This document shows, in pieces, positions 22,326 to 32,279 of a stretch of 64,000 nt of DNA; positions within the stretch are counted from its first letter, which is position 1, and each line of letters starts with the position of its first letter. The position numbers and the translations under genes were made by a program. The DNA is from Diploptera punctata (Eukaryota > Arthropoda > Insecta > Blattodea > Blaberidae), in assembly GCA_030220185.1 (NCBI GenBank), contig JASPKZ010003435.1, positions 1,031,001-1,095,000 of the forward strand, given 5' to 3'. The notes under the pieces were generated by a model, which saw nothing but the letters and a program-made list of their open reading frames with translations, was not told the origin of the DNA and did no database searches.

Positions 22326-22771
22326 AATTAACTACACGAATGAATTAAAATCACTGTTAAGATGATGTACGATGCCCCTGGGACTGTGCAAACAGTACGT
22401 GATTCTTTGAAGAAATCCACATTTATTCCTAATATGAAGATTGCTTCGTAAATGCGTTAAATTTAAGATTTCATTATACACACTATACTTTATCACAAGA
22501 TTGGCAGAGGATTTTTTTTTACCATCTATTGTTAAAGAATTGTCAATAGATATCCAAGTTTTAGTTTTGACGAGAACGAAGAGGCAACTTTGTTCGATGG
22601 TTAACAAATAACCCAACTTAAAGCTAAAATTCTGATACATTTTGGGAACAGAGAGGAAAACATTTAAAAGAGACATTGTGGTCGGAATCGAACTCGCGAA
22701 ATTTAGGCTTGAATGTAACGAAAATATGTTATGGGAATATCAATATATCATATTCGAAGAGAAAAATTATA

Positions 22772-22846
22772 CGCTCAGACCGGGACTTGAACCCGGGACC
22801 CTTGGTTCTCTAGACCAAGTGCTCTACCAACTGAGCTACCTGAGCA
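22772..22846 (-). tRNA. tRNA-like sequence in foldback 1, left arm
   Basis: Minus strand tgctcaggtagctcagttgg...ggttcaagtcccggtctgagcg. A 7-bp acceptor stem (GCTCAGG/TCTGAGC), D arm GCTC/GAGC, and T arm CCGGG-TTCAAGT-CCCGG are complete. The anticodon arm is 19 bases with loop CTAGAGA (AGA in the anticodon place), two longer than normal, and there is no long variable arm as a serine tRNA would have. Pol III A and B boxes intact. More likely a SINE-type tRNA derivative than a working tRNA. Confidence 0.45.
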
Positions 22847-23238
22847 AGTACCGATCTAAACGCAAATCTTTCTCTATATACATTGTAATTCCCATCCACC
22901 AAATGCTGTGAAGCCATGCTTCTATCTTGAAAATGGCGGCTCCTTTATTAAGAAGACATATTTGGGAATTATACATTACAGCCAGTACGGCTTTTTCCAA
23001 GTTTTTTTTTAAATTTTTTTTTATTATTGATTTCGTACATCTCAATGATGGATAAATCATATTTCGTACATCTCAATGATGGATAAATCATAAGCCGTAC
23101 TGGCTGTAATGTATAATTCCGAAATATGTCTTCTTAATAAAGGAGCCGCCATTTGCAAGATAGAAGCATGGCTTCACAGCATTTGGTGGATGGGAATTAC
23201 AATGTATATAGAGAAAGATTTGCGTTTAGATCGGTACT

Positions 23239-23313
23239 TGCTCAGGTAGCTCAGTTGGTAGAGCACTTGGTCTAGAGAACCAAAGGTCCCGGGTTCAAGT
23301 CCCGGTGTGAGCG
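23239..23313 (+). tRNA. tRNA-like sequence in foldback 1, right arm
   Basis: Same sequence as the left arm with two visible changes (ccaaaggtcc, ggtgtgagcg). Acceptor pairing loses one base pair relative to the left copy. A and B boxes intact. Confidence 0.4.
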
Positions 23314-23389
23314 TATAATTTTTCTCTTCAAATACGATTTATCCATCATTGAGATGTACGAAATCAATAATAAAAAAAATTAAAAAAAT

Positions 23390-23784
23390 CAATATATCAG
23401 TTTAACAATAACGTTAAAATTTATGTTCCTTTCTTGCTATGGTTTTGAATGATAATTCAATGGAAACGCAATATAAACTGAAAAATGTATAGTAAATAAT
23501 TCTTCAATGGTGTTAAATTATGTAACGTGGTGTGAACAGTTCAATAATATACCAAATGTGTCAAAAATATAAAATACGATTTATATATGAAATTGCTACC
23601 CGTGTATCTCATCAACATTTACCTTCTATTTCTGCATAAATATGACGCATTCTAATTATATTTTAATTATGTAATTTTATAAACTCATGACTCTATTATT
23701 ACTCTTTATTATTTCAAGTTTTATTGTAATTGCTCCTACATATATTACTCAATTATTATTCTATCCTATTAATTGTTTATTATG
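23390..23784. other. No gene seen
   Basis: AT-rich, no recognised structure. Confidence 0.5.
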
Positions 23785-24164
23785 TTTTTTTATTGCGGAT
23801 GAGCCCATGTAGGACTACGCAAAGTACTTAGAGGCGTTTCCTTTGAGCCCAAATCTTTCATTCTTTTGCTATGAACTTGATTTCTATCATCTGTCCAAGT
23901 TGTTCCAGTTTCTTTCTTCGGTTTGTCCTCTTGGTCAACTTGCCACTTATTCACCTTAATTCTAAATATATCTCTGTTTGGGATATCTTCTTTAGTAATC
24001 CCTGCAAATTTTAAGTCCTTTTTGACTTCATCAATCCACTTCATAATATCCACTGGAGCTTTACTTCTGTTTTCGTAGAATTGCATTATCTGTTTTGTAA
24101 GCCTATTTCAGTTCATTCGTTTAATATGGCCATAAAATTTTAACCTTCGTTTTCTAATATCATG

Positions 24165-24165
<1 letters not shown>
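23785..24165 (-). mobile_element. LINE 3' fragment, 98-codon frame
   Basis: Minus frame 23790-24086: FYENRSKAPVDIMKWIDEVK, KDLKFAGITKEDIPNRDIFR and IKVNKWQVDQEDKPK. Upstream in another frame RKLKFYGHIKR. The 'G-H-I-x-R-M ... W-x-x-E-V-x-x-D-L-x-x-x-G-I ... D-R-x-x-F-R' pattern is the C-terminus of a non-LTR retrotransposon. Followed on its 3' side by 'gatgagcccatg'. Confidence 0.75.
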
Positions 24166-24167
<2 letters not shown>

Positions 24168-24227
<60 letters not shown>

Positions 24228-24228
24228 T
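24168..24228. repeat. (ATT)n microsatellite
   Basis: Perfect ATT repeats for about 60 bases. Confidence 0.95.
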
Positions 24229-24382
24229 TCATCATTGGTCAAATACAGTCACCATGATCACTTGAGAGATTTATTTTAATTTTAACACACAAAAATGAAT
24301 TATCTATTTAAAAATCTCTCCAATAGCCTACACCTCCGGAAAGATAGATTATTTAAGTAACCAACTATGTATGCGTGTATTG

Positions 24383-24411
24383 GTGTGTGTGTGTGTGTAT
24401 GTGTGAGAGAG

Positions 24412-24495
<84 letters not shown>

Positions 24496-24550
24496 GAGAG
24501 AAAATCAGTGTGTTTATGTGCGTGTGTGAGTGTGCGTGTGTGAGAGTGTG
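24383..24550. repeat. (GT)n/(GA)n compound microsatellite
   Basis: gtgtgtgtgt then (GA)n from about 24403 to 24500 then gtgtgtgagagtgtg. Frames on both strands here are translated repeat. Confidence 0.97.
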
Positions 24551-24846
24551 TGTTTTACTCTGCAACCCACTGTACTTCTCGTGCTTCTGATTGAGCGCTA
24601 GGCGGATAGAAGGCGATTAATGCGGTATATTTTCGATTTAAGCACAACTTGGACAGACTATTCTGCATAGGTGATGGTACTTGTATTGTATTCATAGAGG
24701 ACTATAGGACGAGTGTATGTGTGTAGTGAATTTTGCTGTAATCTAGCAGTTCATAGTGAACTATTCCAACAAGCCGTTATTGTGATTATTATTATTATTA
24801 TTTTTAGGATGTAAGCTAATAAATTATCATCCTCTCTCATTCTCAG

Positions 24847-25053
24847 AGCACTGTGGGCTGTGGCTTTTATTGCAGCTTTCATAACTGCAGGGTATTATAT
24901 AAGCAATGTATTTGAAAAGTGGGCGGAGAATCCAGTAATTTTAACTATTGATCCCAGAGAAGCAGAAATTGATCAAATACCTTTTCCAGAAGTGACAATA
25001 TGTCCTCCTTTCGTATTAACGAAAAACTATGCAAATTAACTACTTAACAGATC
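24847..25053 (+). pseudogene. Pickpocket (DEG/ENaC) gene 2, TM1 exon with premature stop
   Basis: Seen: acceptor cattctcag (AG 24845-24846), then one base of a split codon and 63 codons from 24848: ALWAVAFIAAFITAGYYISN, VFEKWAENPVILTI and IPFPEVTICPP are the key parts; donor gtaagtg at 25054. Known: TM1 of pickpocket channels is followed by 'Y-x-K-W-x-x-x-P-V-I' and 'I-P-F-P-A/E-V-T-I-C-P', the most conserved part of the family; both are present in order. Odd: a TAA at 25037-25039 follows KNYAN. Reading on through the stop gives LLNR and a split tc|g serine codon that matches the phase of the exon at 34387, so the stop is a nonsense codon in a maintained frame rather than a frameshift. An alternative is that loss of one A in the aaaaa run at 25022-25026 opens another frame to the donor, but that frame does not agree with the next exon. 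No N-terminal exon upstream was recognised. Confidence 0.82.
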
Positions 25054-25119
25054 GTAAGTGATTTATCAATACAGTATATAAAATTAATTATTATAAAAAG
25101 TATTAAGGATTCATGTTGC

Positions 25120-25174
25120 CTAATAACTCATGCACCAAACGGGAGCTAATGACCAATCACGTTTCAATGAATTT

Positions 25175-25220
<46 letters not shown>

Positions 25221-25432
25221 TTAATAATAATAATAATAATGCATTATTTATTCTGGCAGATTTAAGGCCATAAGGCCCTCTCTTCCACTCAACCAGCACA
25301 AATACAAATAAATATTTGACAAATATAGATATACACTATACTAATTATAAACAGTTAAAGATACATTAAATGTAACAATGTAAATGTCATGTACAAACAA
25401 CATTATATAGGATAACAATAATAATACTTACG

Positions 25433-25483
<51 letters not shown>

Positions 25484-26215
25484 TAAATATGATAAATTAT
25501 ACGAGAAACACCAATTAATATATATACCTTACACTGAGTTTGAAGTCGACGTTAGTGCAAATATAAATTTAGATTTCTTTTAAAAGATGCCAATGTCCGG
25601 CAGCCCCTTATTTCTTGTTGCTTTACAACCGATGATAGACGTGTTTCATCTCGCTATTTATCGAATTCTGTTTACCAAAATAAAGAATACTCTTTCTGAA
25701 CAGGTAAGATCATTATTTTGCAGTGACTGACTCTCCAACAAATTCTTTGAATATAGCAAATAATGAACACATTCCTTCGAAGTACAATTATGCGTTCAAT
25801 AATTGTGTTTTAGGTGATTTAACCGAGTTGTTTCCTAAAAATAATTAATCAATAACCTATAATGTTAGTTACATTATACAGATTCACGTGTTAATTTTTT
25901 TTCTCCACTAGGGTGCAATTCTTACAAAGTGATCTTAGTGGGTTATCGCTGATTGCGATCCTATTTGGTAATTAATAATATCAAGTTGCAGCGAATAAAC
26001 ATAATCACACATTTCTGATTTGATTTCGAACATCACGGTTTACATTAAATATATACATATTTTAAAATACTGGTAACTATATTTAAATAGTGATTTTTAG
26101 TAAACAGCTTACTTTCATTCGTTAGATAGTTCTAACAAATGCCATTCTTAATTTCCAAATCCTCTAGATAAATTTGGAAATCACTCGTGGTATTACGTAT
26201 TATAATACATTCCAA
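25120..26215. repeat. Intron segment duplicated from or with 10107-10895
   Basis: See the copy at 10107. Interrupted from about 25178 to 25690 by AAT repeats and a LINE-D 3' end. It lies in the intron after the TM1 exon of ppk gene 2. Confidence 0.7.
25178..25680 (-). mobile_element. LINE-D 3' end within (AAT)n repeats
   Basis: AAT repeats 25178-25240 and 25432-25482 surround ttattctggcagatttaagg...cataaggccctctcttccactc, the LINE-D 3' UTR. 25555-25615 (atttagatttcttttaaaag, caatgtccggc) matches 62660-62710 and is the C-terminal coding end (minus strand WNSLPQEIRGAG is intact at 62700-62740). Confidence 0.75.
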
Positions 26216-26530
26216 ACACTCACTTTAATATTTGTACAGATGATATAAAATCTAGCAAACTCGTCTATCTATCTTCGGGTTTTTAAAGCTGCTACAGCCT
26301 TCCCGTACCAAACCTCCAAAGCCTATGATCTTGGGCATCTTCAATGCTTAGCTCTCTTGCTTGCAATACTGTCTTCATGTTTTTCTCCCTTGATAACTTT
26401 GGTCTCCCTCTTTTCATCTTTCTGGTCGGTTGACATTGATATAGTTGCTTCGGCCATCGCTCATCTTCCATTCTTAAAATACGAGTATGTCCTAACCACC
26501 TAAATTCCTTCTCCTCAATTATTTCAATTC
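26215..26530 (-). mobile_element. LINE C-terminal fragment
   Basis: Minus strand reads EKEFRWLGHTRILRMEDERW, PKQLYQCQPTRKMKRGRPKL, SREKNMKTVLQARELSIEDA and LWRFGTGRL with frame breaks: a non-LTR C-terminus of a family close to the fragment at 51340. Confidence 0.6.
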
Positions 26531-26839
26531 CTCATTATAACTAAATATTGTTATTTATGTTACAAGAATTTAAATTCAAAATTTACGGATAATGTGAGAT
26601 GTTGATTATGAAAACCAATCCTTAAAACATTTTCTATAATTGCTACGTACATTTTATTTTATATTAAGTGTAATATCATTATTTTAATAAAATAGTAGAA
26701 GCATGTGCTATACGAGTTCATACCTGTTATAACAACTGTTGTAATACGACACTGAAATATTCTAATAATGGACGCCGCCGTAAGGAGTGTTAAGTTACTA
26801 AGACTATTTAAAAAATAAGTGCGTATTACTTGTAAATTA

Positions 26840-27982
26840 CAGTAAAACTTGCTCAAAGCGGAATCGCATGGGACCAATTACTTTTTACCACATTAGACAA
26901 AATTCCGCATTATCTTCTTCTTCTTCTTCCGAATGCAGTATTGGGCGATGATGCCCGTTCTGCGACTACAAAACGGGCATCATCATCCAATACTGCATTC
27001 GGAAGAAGAAGAAGAAGATAATGCGGAATTTTGTATAATGTGGGAAAAAGTAATTGGTCCCATGCGATTTCGCTTTGAGCAAGATTATAAAAAACCTTAT
27101 TAATAATCTTAGATTATAGAGCTCCGTATATGACTTTTTACGTATCTTGGATTAATTGTAGTTCTGCTGCCGTTGAAAAGTGAGGTAAAGTATGTATGAG
27201 CAACTTCGATGGTAACATGCGAAAAAAACATCCCGTTTCGTCAGCGTTAAAAATGCCTCTTAGGCGCGAATCCTGTAATTAAAGTATGCAGTTTCGGTGT
27301 TTCCGTTCACTAACTACACTTTCATCCACATCCTTTGATTCCCCGCAAATTTAATTCCACACTACATTGTGTTGTCTTTTAAAACTATCCAGCCAACGTG
27401 AACATGTCTTGAAATCGTTATTCCCTAGGGATTTAGCAACAGCTAGAGCTTGACTTTGGAGCATCGGTCCGGAAATTTGGAGATGTATCTTCAATCACTT
27501 TCACTTTTTCGCTTAATGAGAATGATACGTACGTTTCAGTCATCTTTATTCCGTAAATTCCGAACGATACCTGTGAAAGATCGGTCTAAGAACTTACACT
27601 AACTTAAGATTTTACAGTGCAATGGTTATTTGTAAGACAGGCATTTGTATTTCGCATAAAAGGTGTACAGTGGGGCCGATATAAAATTTCAGGTACAGAT
27701 AGAATCTCTACATCCCCCGGTGGCAGGAATATTTCCTTATCTTTTTTTGCCTAACGTGTATTCAATGAAGTGGAAACTAATTTATTTATCTGTTTTTCCG
27801 CTTATAAAATATTTGTTTCATTAATTGTGTAGAAATATCCTTCCGTTCCGCGAAGGGCAGATTCCGTTTCATGCAAAATAAATACACGTAAAATTACTAT
27901 TATTTCGCCGGGACCAAGAAATTTGTTCACATTGGACAGATTTCCGCATTATTCAACGTTCTGGATTAAACAAGTCTTGCTG
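26840..27982 (-). mobile_element. pogo/Tigger-like DNA transposon, defective
   Basis: Ends CAGTAAAACTTGCTCAAAGC (left) and the inverted tcttgctg (right, 27975-27982), with TA on both sides (26838-26839, 27983-27984). Subterminal attccgcattat occurs inverted near both ends (26910, 27945). Minus strand from ATG at 27543: MTETYVSFSLSEKVKVIED (CENP-B-type N-terminus), GPMLQSQALAVAKSLG, SRWLDSFKRQHNVVWN (stop), ICGESKDVDESVVSE, then FNADETGCFFRMLPSK, which is the first catalytic Asp block of pogo transposases (N-x-D-E-T-G). The remainder of the DDE domain is missing and stops are present. Confidence 0.85.
26845..27087. repeat. Foldback 2: internal inverted repeat at the Tigger left end
   Basis: Arms 26845-26958 and 26983-27087 are near-perfect inverted copies around a 24-base spacer (tctgcgactacaaa region). 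The arm includes the left terminal repeat, so the left end carries two head-to-head terminal repeats. Confidence 0.92.
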
Positions 27983-28067
27983 TATATGCCAATAAAAATT
28001 AATCATTTAACAAATCTGTGGTTATAAATGTATAGTCAGCAATGTTCAATATTACATAAATAAATAT

Positions 28068-28336
28068 CCTCAACTCGTGTCCAACTCAGGGTCGGTCGAG
28101 AGATGAGATGAACCCCTTTATATAGAGGTCTGTGAATGACAAGAATGCCGGCTGACCACGTCTGACACACCATCACGATAAACGAAATGAAATGGATGAG
28201 ATGAGTATGGAGAAAGTGGTGGAATGAAATTGTGACATGGGAAAACGGAAATCCACATGGAGTGACCAAGAATCGAACTCGCGACCCCCAGCCGTGAGAA
28301 GCGAGCGTCTAACCGCTTGCGCTACTGAGCCGCCTT
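28068..28336 (-). mobile_element. SINE-3 copy
   Basis: Minus-strand head ggcggctcagtagcgcaagcgg, B box gggggtcgcgagttcgattc, body ggaaatccac inverse; left end ctcaactcgtgtccaactcaggg. Matches the copy at 9311. Confidence 0.85.
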
Positions 28337-28357
28337 CAATATTACTTGTATTGTATT

Positions 28358-28752
28358 GTAAGCCTATGTTTTCCCTTTAGAGAGATTTAGGCGCTCTCCC
28401 CCCTACAGGGAAGAATTTGAACCATACTAATTTAGTTACACTTGTTTTCGTGTAGATGTCATTTTGAGTAGTCCGTGGTTAGCGTTCGCCTCATACTGAC
28501 ATCTAAGAAACCAAGGTAGTACTAGGACGGGAAAATTTGGTAAATTTTGCTTAGAGGCCTTTTCATTCAGGCTTAAGGATTTTTTACGAGCCTGAAAATC
28601 TTCAGACTCGGGACCCACTGCTTAAAGTCCCTCACGGAGGACTTGCTCCTTGGATTTTTCCGTCCTAAAAAATCCATCGACCCCGGCGAGGTTTGAACCC
28701 GCGACCCTCGGGACCAGAGGCAAGGAGCATAACCACTAGTCCACCGCGGACG
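28358..28752 (-). mobile_element. SINE-4 copy
   Basis: Minus-strand head gtccgcggtggactagtggt, B box gggtcgcgggttcaaacctc, body ggattttttaggacgg; left end tgtattgtaagcctatg. Very close to 5999-6391. Confidence 0.88.
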
Positions 28753-28812
28753 ACAATATTACTTGTAAAGTTAAAATTACAGAGAAAACATATTACACAA
28801 CTTATGGTTATA

Positions 28813-29394
28813 AATACGGGGTGAATAAAAAATATGGCTATACGTTTGATCGCGTTGTGTGATGAAAATATTACCATTACAGGAAATATGAAATTACCGT
28901 TGGAAAGGCAATGATTCAAATTACAAAAATGGAATAAAAGAAAACAGTGTAGAACTTACCTCATTAGTCGAAATGGCGTTGAATGTGCAACAGCAAATTA
29001 CAATTGCTGCATGGGCAATAACGTATGCTGTGATCGTGAGGCAGCAAGACGGGCAAGGCATGAGTTTAACGTAGCATTGCAGCCGTCGACTGTGGGGGAG
29101 TGGAGAAAACGACTGCTGGAAACGGGAAGGATGCAGAAAATCAAACCTCCTGGAAGGTTTCGCATTAGCACAGATGCAGAAACAACGAAGAGCATTGTGG
29201 AGGAGTTCGACGCTAGCCCACAAAAACCAACTCACGAAGCTGGACGTGAGCAGTGATTTGTTTTGTTTTGCTCTTTTATTGTAATTTGAAGAATTCCAAT
29301 TCCAATGATAACATCATATTTCCTTTAATAATAATAGTTTTGTCACAAAATGCGATCAAACGTATAGCCATATTTCTGAATCACTCTGTACATA
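28813..29394 (+). mobile_element. TA-flanked DNA transposon with long terminal inverted repeats and helix-turn-helix ORF
   Basis: Left end tacggggtgaataaaaaata...tggctatacgtttgatcgcg and right end cgatcaaacgtatagccata...cactctgta are inverted over about 80 bases. Frame 29011-29256 reads CDREAARRARHEFNVALQPS, TVGEWRKRLLETGRMQKIKP and PGRFRISTDAETTKSIVEEF. The second-helix phrase 'P-S-x-x-T-V/I-x-x-W' plus 'R-L-x-E-T-G' and 'G-R-x-R' is the HTH/DUF4817-type N-terminus seen in transposase-like genes. An upstream start in another frame (MALNVQQQITIAAWA at 28977) suggests a frameshift joins the two halves. No catalytic domain: non-autonomous. Confidence 0.75.
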
Positions 29395-29439
29395 TTCAAA
29401 CCATTTGCATCAAATTACTTCTAACAATTAAGTATTTAT

Positions 29440-29930
29440 AGTGGCTCTACCGTGGAATTTGATCCAAAATTGATTCCTAGCGCCTCTAACAGTGGCGGAG
29501 GGGATGAAAAAGGTGAAATCTAAATTGACCAAAATACAGATTAGTACCGAATCCATGATTTTCGGGATTGATAACTTGATTGGTGACAATCCAGATTATA
29601 TTTTAGCCCACGTTTGGCTCTAGCATCCATATGGGGAGAAGAGGATGGAGAAGGAGTGAAACAATTAGATTTAAAAAGGGGCCGATATTAATCGGTTAAT
29701 CGATTTTGATACCATTTGAGCTCACATTTATTCCTTGCACACTTAAGGGAATGAGAAGGGGTGAAGTATAAAATGTTCAAAATGACCGTGATTACTATAG
29801 ATACCATTGTTTTCGAGATCGCTTAACCGGTTGCTAACAGTCCATGTTTGACCTTTATTACTTTAATAAGGAGGGGTGAAAATATAAAAATCTAAAAGTG
29901 ACTTATATTAGTGTCAAATTGTTCTGAAGG
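29440..29930. repeat. Degenerate tandem repeat, about three units
   Basis: Recurring phrases about 165-190 bases apart: ggaggggatgaaaaaggtgaa, gagaaggagtgaaacaatta, gagaaggggtgaagtataaa, aaggaggggtgaaaatataa, each followed by an 'aaaa-tgacc' and 'ttttcgggat/ttttcgagat' phrase. No open frame. Satellite-like or part of an unrecognised transposon. Confidence 0.6.
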
Positions 29931-30060
29931 TAAAGGCAGCCGTCATGAAGTTCTGACAACCCGGCTCACTTCTCATGTCGTACTGTAGGTCTAAAAAAGT
30001 GGGAGCCTAAACATCCTACTAAGGACCTCTTCGGGCCTGTAGTGGGATAACTTTATATAT
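29930..30060 (+). mobile_element. SINE-1 3' fragment
   Basis: ttctgaaggtaaaggcagccgtc, gacaacccggct, aaaaagtgggagcctaa and cctgtagtgggataactttat match the SINE-1 body. Head missing; followed by (TA)n. Confidence 0.75.
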
Positions 30061-30084
30061 ATATATATATATTATTTCATAACA

Positions 30085-30640
30085 CTCTGACAGATAAAGT
30101 TAAGATCTTCTTCCGTTCCAGGATTAGGACAATGCGACCAGTTCCAGTTCCAAGTTCATCGTTTCCTTGGCCGTCCCAAAGATCTTTTTCCATGCGGTCC
30201 TTAGGTGTTGATCGTTTTGTATAATCTGGTATTGTCCATTCTGTCTAAATGTTCTTTCCATTGGTATTTGTGCTCTTCTAATTTATCGAGTATTGAAAAT
30301 ATCTCCATTTCATTTCTTATTGATTCATTATGTAACCTATCCATGTGTGTACATCCTTTTACGGATCTTAAAAAATTAATTTCAGTGGCTTGAATGTGTG
30401 ATATAAATAATTTGTGTAAGCATCCAAGATTCAGATCCATGTATAAGAACAGGAATAGCCATGCTTTTATAAAACCTGAGCTGCGTTTCTCTTCGAGTCA
30501 TTCGGAAGGTTCTTCTTATGGTGCCGCACATCATTTGATATAGCTTTAATTTATTTTGTACATCCTAATCATAGCTATATGTTGTATCTGAACCAAGATA
30601 GTTAAAGTGTGCTAAGGTTACGATCAAAATTTAATTTGAA
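30085..30640 (-). mobile_element. LINE-B 3' fragment
   Basis: Minus frame 30201-30440: HIQATEINFLRSVKGCTHMD, RLHNESIRNEMEIFSILDKL, EEHKYQWKEHLDRMDN; the remainder (30440-30640) continues to the LGSDT and K-L-Y-Q-M-M-C-G-T-I-R-R block with stops. Confidence 0.8.
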
Positions 30641-31297
30641 TGAGAACAGTTTAGACGCCTTACTTTCTTCAGATGATCAAGCAATATTTGCAAACTCAAA
30701 ATATAACCTGTAGAGTTATTATACTTTCTGGGCATGTGAGCTAGGAATATATTCCAACTATATTTAAAACTAAGAATTATGGGATTTAAAATAAAAATAC
30801 TAATACAATTTAAAATAAGCCTAAATGTTCAACCAAAGGAACAAAGTAAACTATTTTCAATATTTAAGCTGCATATTGTCATATGGAAATATAAACGATT
30901 TTTACAAAAATCATTACAATTCTAAAAATTTGTGGAGAGAATGAAAAGAATCTTCGTCAGGAAGATAATGACGGGGATACAGTTATGAAGTTTTACAGAA
31001 TGATCCGCATACTATATTTGGTATATAGCTCAGAAAAAACAATGTGAGCAACGTAATTGAAGCTGAACAGGTCATTAGCGGGAATTGCAAGATTAGAAAT
31101 ATTAGACCATAAACAAAAGAACATATTAGAATAAGAACTGAAGTTTCTAAATGTAGTGGACATTAATAACTCCCACTCATATAAATACATGACATAAACA
31201 TGTGCAGAGAATGTCAATAAATCGAATTCCAAGAATGTTATACAACTGCAGACCAATATGACGAGATGTGGTACAACCAAAACGACGATGGTGTACC
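30640..31297 (+). mobile_element. Degenerate LINE-B copy, plus strand, split by a SINE
   Basis: 30650-30720 reads SSDDQAIFANSKYNL (RT active-site block). 30980-31290 reads MKFYRMIRILYLVYSSEKTM and further C-terminal phrases with many stops. It resumes after the SINE-2 insertion as gggacgaaacaggccagatggcctaaccc (31685-31720), the LINE-B 3' end. Confidence 0.65.
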
Positions 31298-31308
31298 AGT
31301 TGTAGACT

Positions 31309-31662
31309 CCATCCATAGTAATTCTGCCCAAAGGCAGGTCCTTCACAGCAGTCATAGCATTTTCATGCAATGCTTGCAGCTTTACTAGGGAATTGTGTAG
31401 GTGTGGTAGCTTCCCGTTGCTTTCCACACCGGTGAAGGATGATGGTGATGATGATGATGATAATGATAAGGATGATGATGGTGTTGATGGCCATATGATT
31501 TCGGGGACCGTTTGGGCCTTAACGTTTTCCTGACATTTGTCTTACAGGTGAGGAAAAACCCCGATAAAAACCTCACCCAGAAAAACTGCCCCGACCGGGG
31601 ATCGAACCCGGGCCCGCTGCGTGACAAGGCAGCACGTTACCTCGAGACCACAGCGGTGGACT
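31309..31662 (-). mobile_element. SINE-2 copy with target duplication
   Basis: Minus-strand head ccaccgctgtggtctcgagg, B box gcgggcccgggttcgatccccggtcgggg, body ggtttttatcggggtttttcc; 3' end ttctgcccaaaggcaggtcc inverse. AGTTGTAGACT at 31298-31308 and 31663-31673 is the target duplication. Confidence 0.92.
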
Positions 31663-31673
31663 AGTTGTAGACT

Positions 31674-31725
31674 AAAGTTAAATATTGGGACGAAACAGGC
31701 CAGATGGCCTAACCCATAATGTTTA
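31674..31725 (+). mobile_element. LINE-B 3' end resumed after SINE-2
   Basis: aaatattgggacgaaacagg then cagatggcctaacccataat and tgatgat tail; continuation of 30640-31297. Confidence 0.6.
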
Positions 31726-31729
31726 TGAT

Positions 31730-32150
31730 GATTAAATGAACTAAAATCAGCTACATTGTTTTACAATGACGTCCTAAATTTATAGAAGGCATTTTCATAT
31801 TTTTTTAATAAACTTATCCTAATAAGATCTGCGAAAAGTAACAAAGTACAGCCAATTTGAATACAGAGAAGGAAAACAATAGAAAATGCATAACATTAAG
31901 ACAAAAATCATGGTTGGAATATGTACAATACGTACAACTATAGTTTAGTTGAAAGAGAAAATCTGAATAAAAATTAAAAAAAAAACTCAAATTGGAAATA
32001 GACTAACAGAGTTCTTCAGCCTGGTTGTTATTATTTGTGCTAATAAGATCTTATCTAGTTTTTTTTAATTAAGGTTTGTAGCCCTAACGGCTGTATATGA
32101 ACCTTAAATTGTGGTCTAGGTAATGGTAAAGGCTAAGTAAAAGAAACCAT
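31730..32150. other. No gene seen
   Basis: AT-rich, no recognised element. Confidence 0.4.
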
Positions 32151-32152
32151 TA

Positions 32153-32212
32153 TTATTCCATTATTATTATTATTCCATTATTATTATTATTATTCCATTA
32201 TTATTATTATTC

Positions 32213-32277
<65 letters not shown>
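32153..32277. repeat. (ATT)n microsatellite with TCC interruptions
   Basis: attattattattattcc units then pure ATT to 32277; a higher-order (ATTATT...TCC) pattern at 32155-32215. Confidence 0.95.
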
Positions 32278-32278
<1 letters not shown>

Positions 32279-32279
32279 A

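Larger units (their letters stand above)
22751..23335. repeat. Foldback element 1 with tRNA-like arms
   Basis: Arms 22751-22993 and 23092-23335 are reverse complements over about 243 bases with few differences. Each arm holds a complete tRNA-like sequence (22772-22846 minus, 23239-23313 plus) with its 5' side toward the centre, so both would be transcribed outward. The centre contains a direct repeat tttcgtacatctcaatgatg (23030 and 23063). A further inverted piece of the centre (gatgtacgaaatcaataata) lies just outside the right arm at 23348-23375. Confidence 0.93.

Noticed and set aside
24365..24590. Ser/Leu-rich and Arg/Glu-rich frames
   Set aside because: Translation of the GA/GT microsatellite.
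24600..24690. Candidate N-terminal ppk exon (FRFKHNLDRLFC before gtgatgg)
   Set aside because: No conserved 'H-G-x-x-Y' motif, weak donor and no acceptor; likely chance.
25022..25026. Homopolymer error explanation for the TM1-exon stop
   Set aside because: Removing one A opens a frame, but the original frame agrees in phase with the next exon, which itself has a stop; decay is the simpler reading.
31385..31627. His-rich minus-strand frame
   Set aside because: Falls in SINE-2 including a GAT repeat; not coding.
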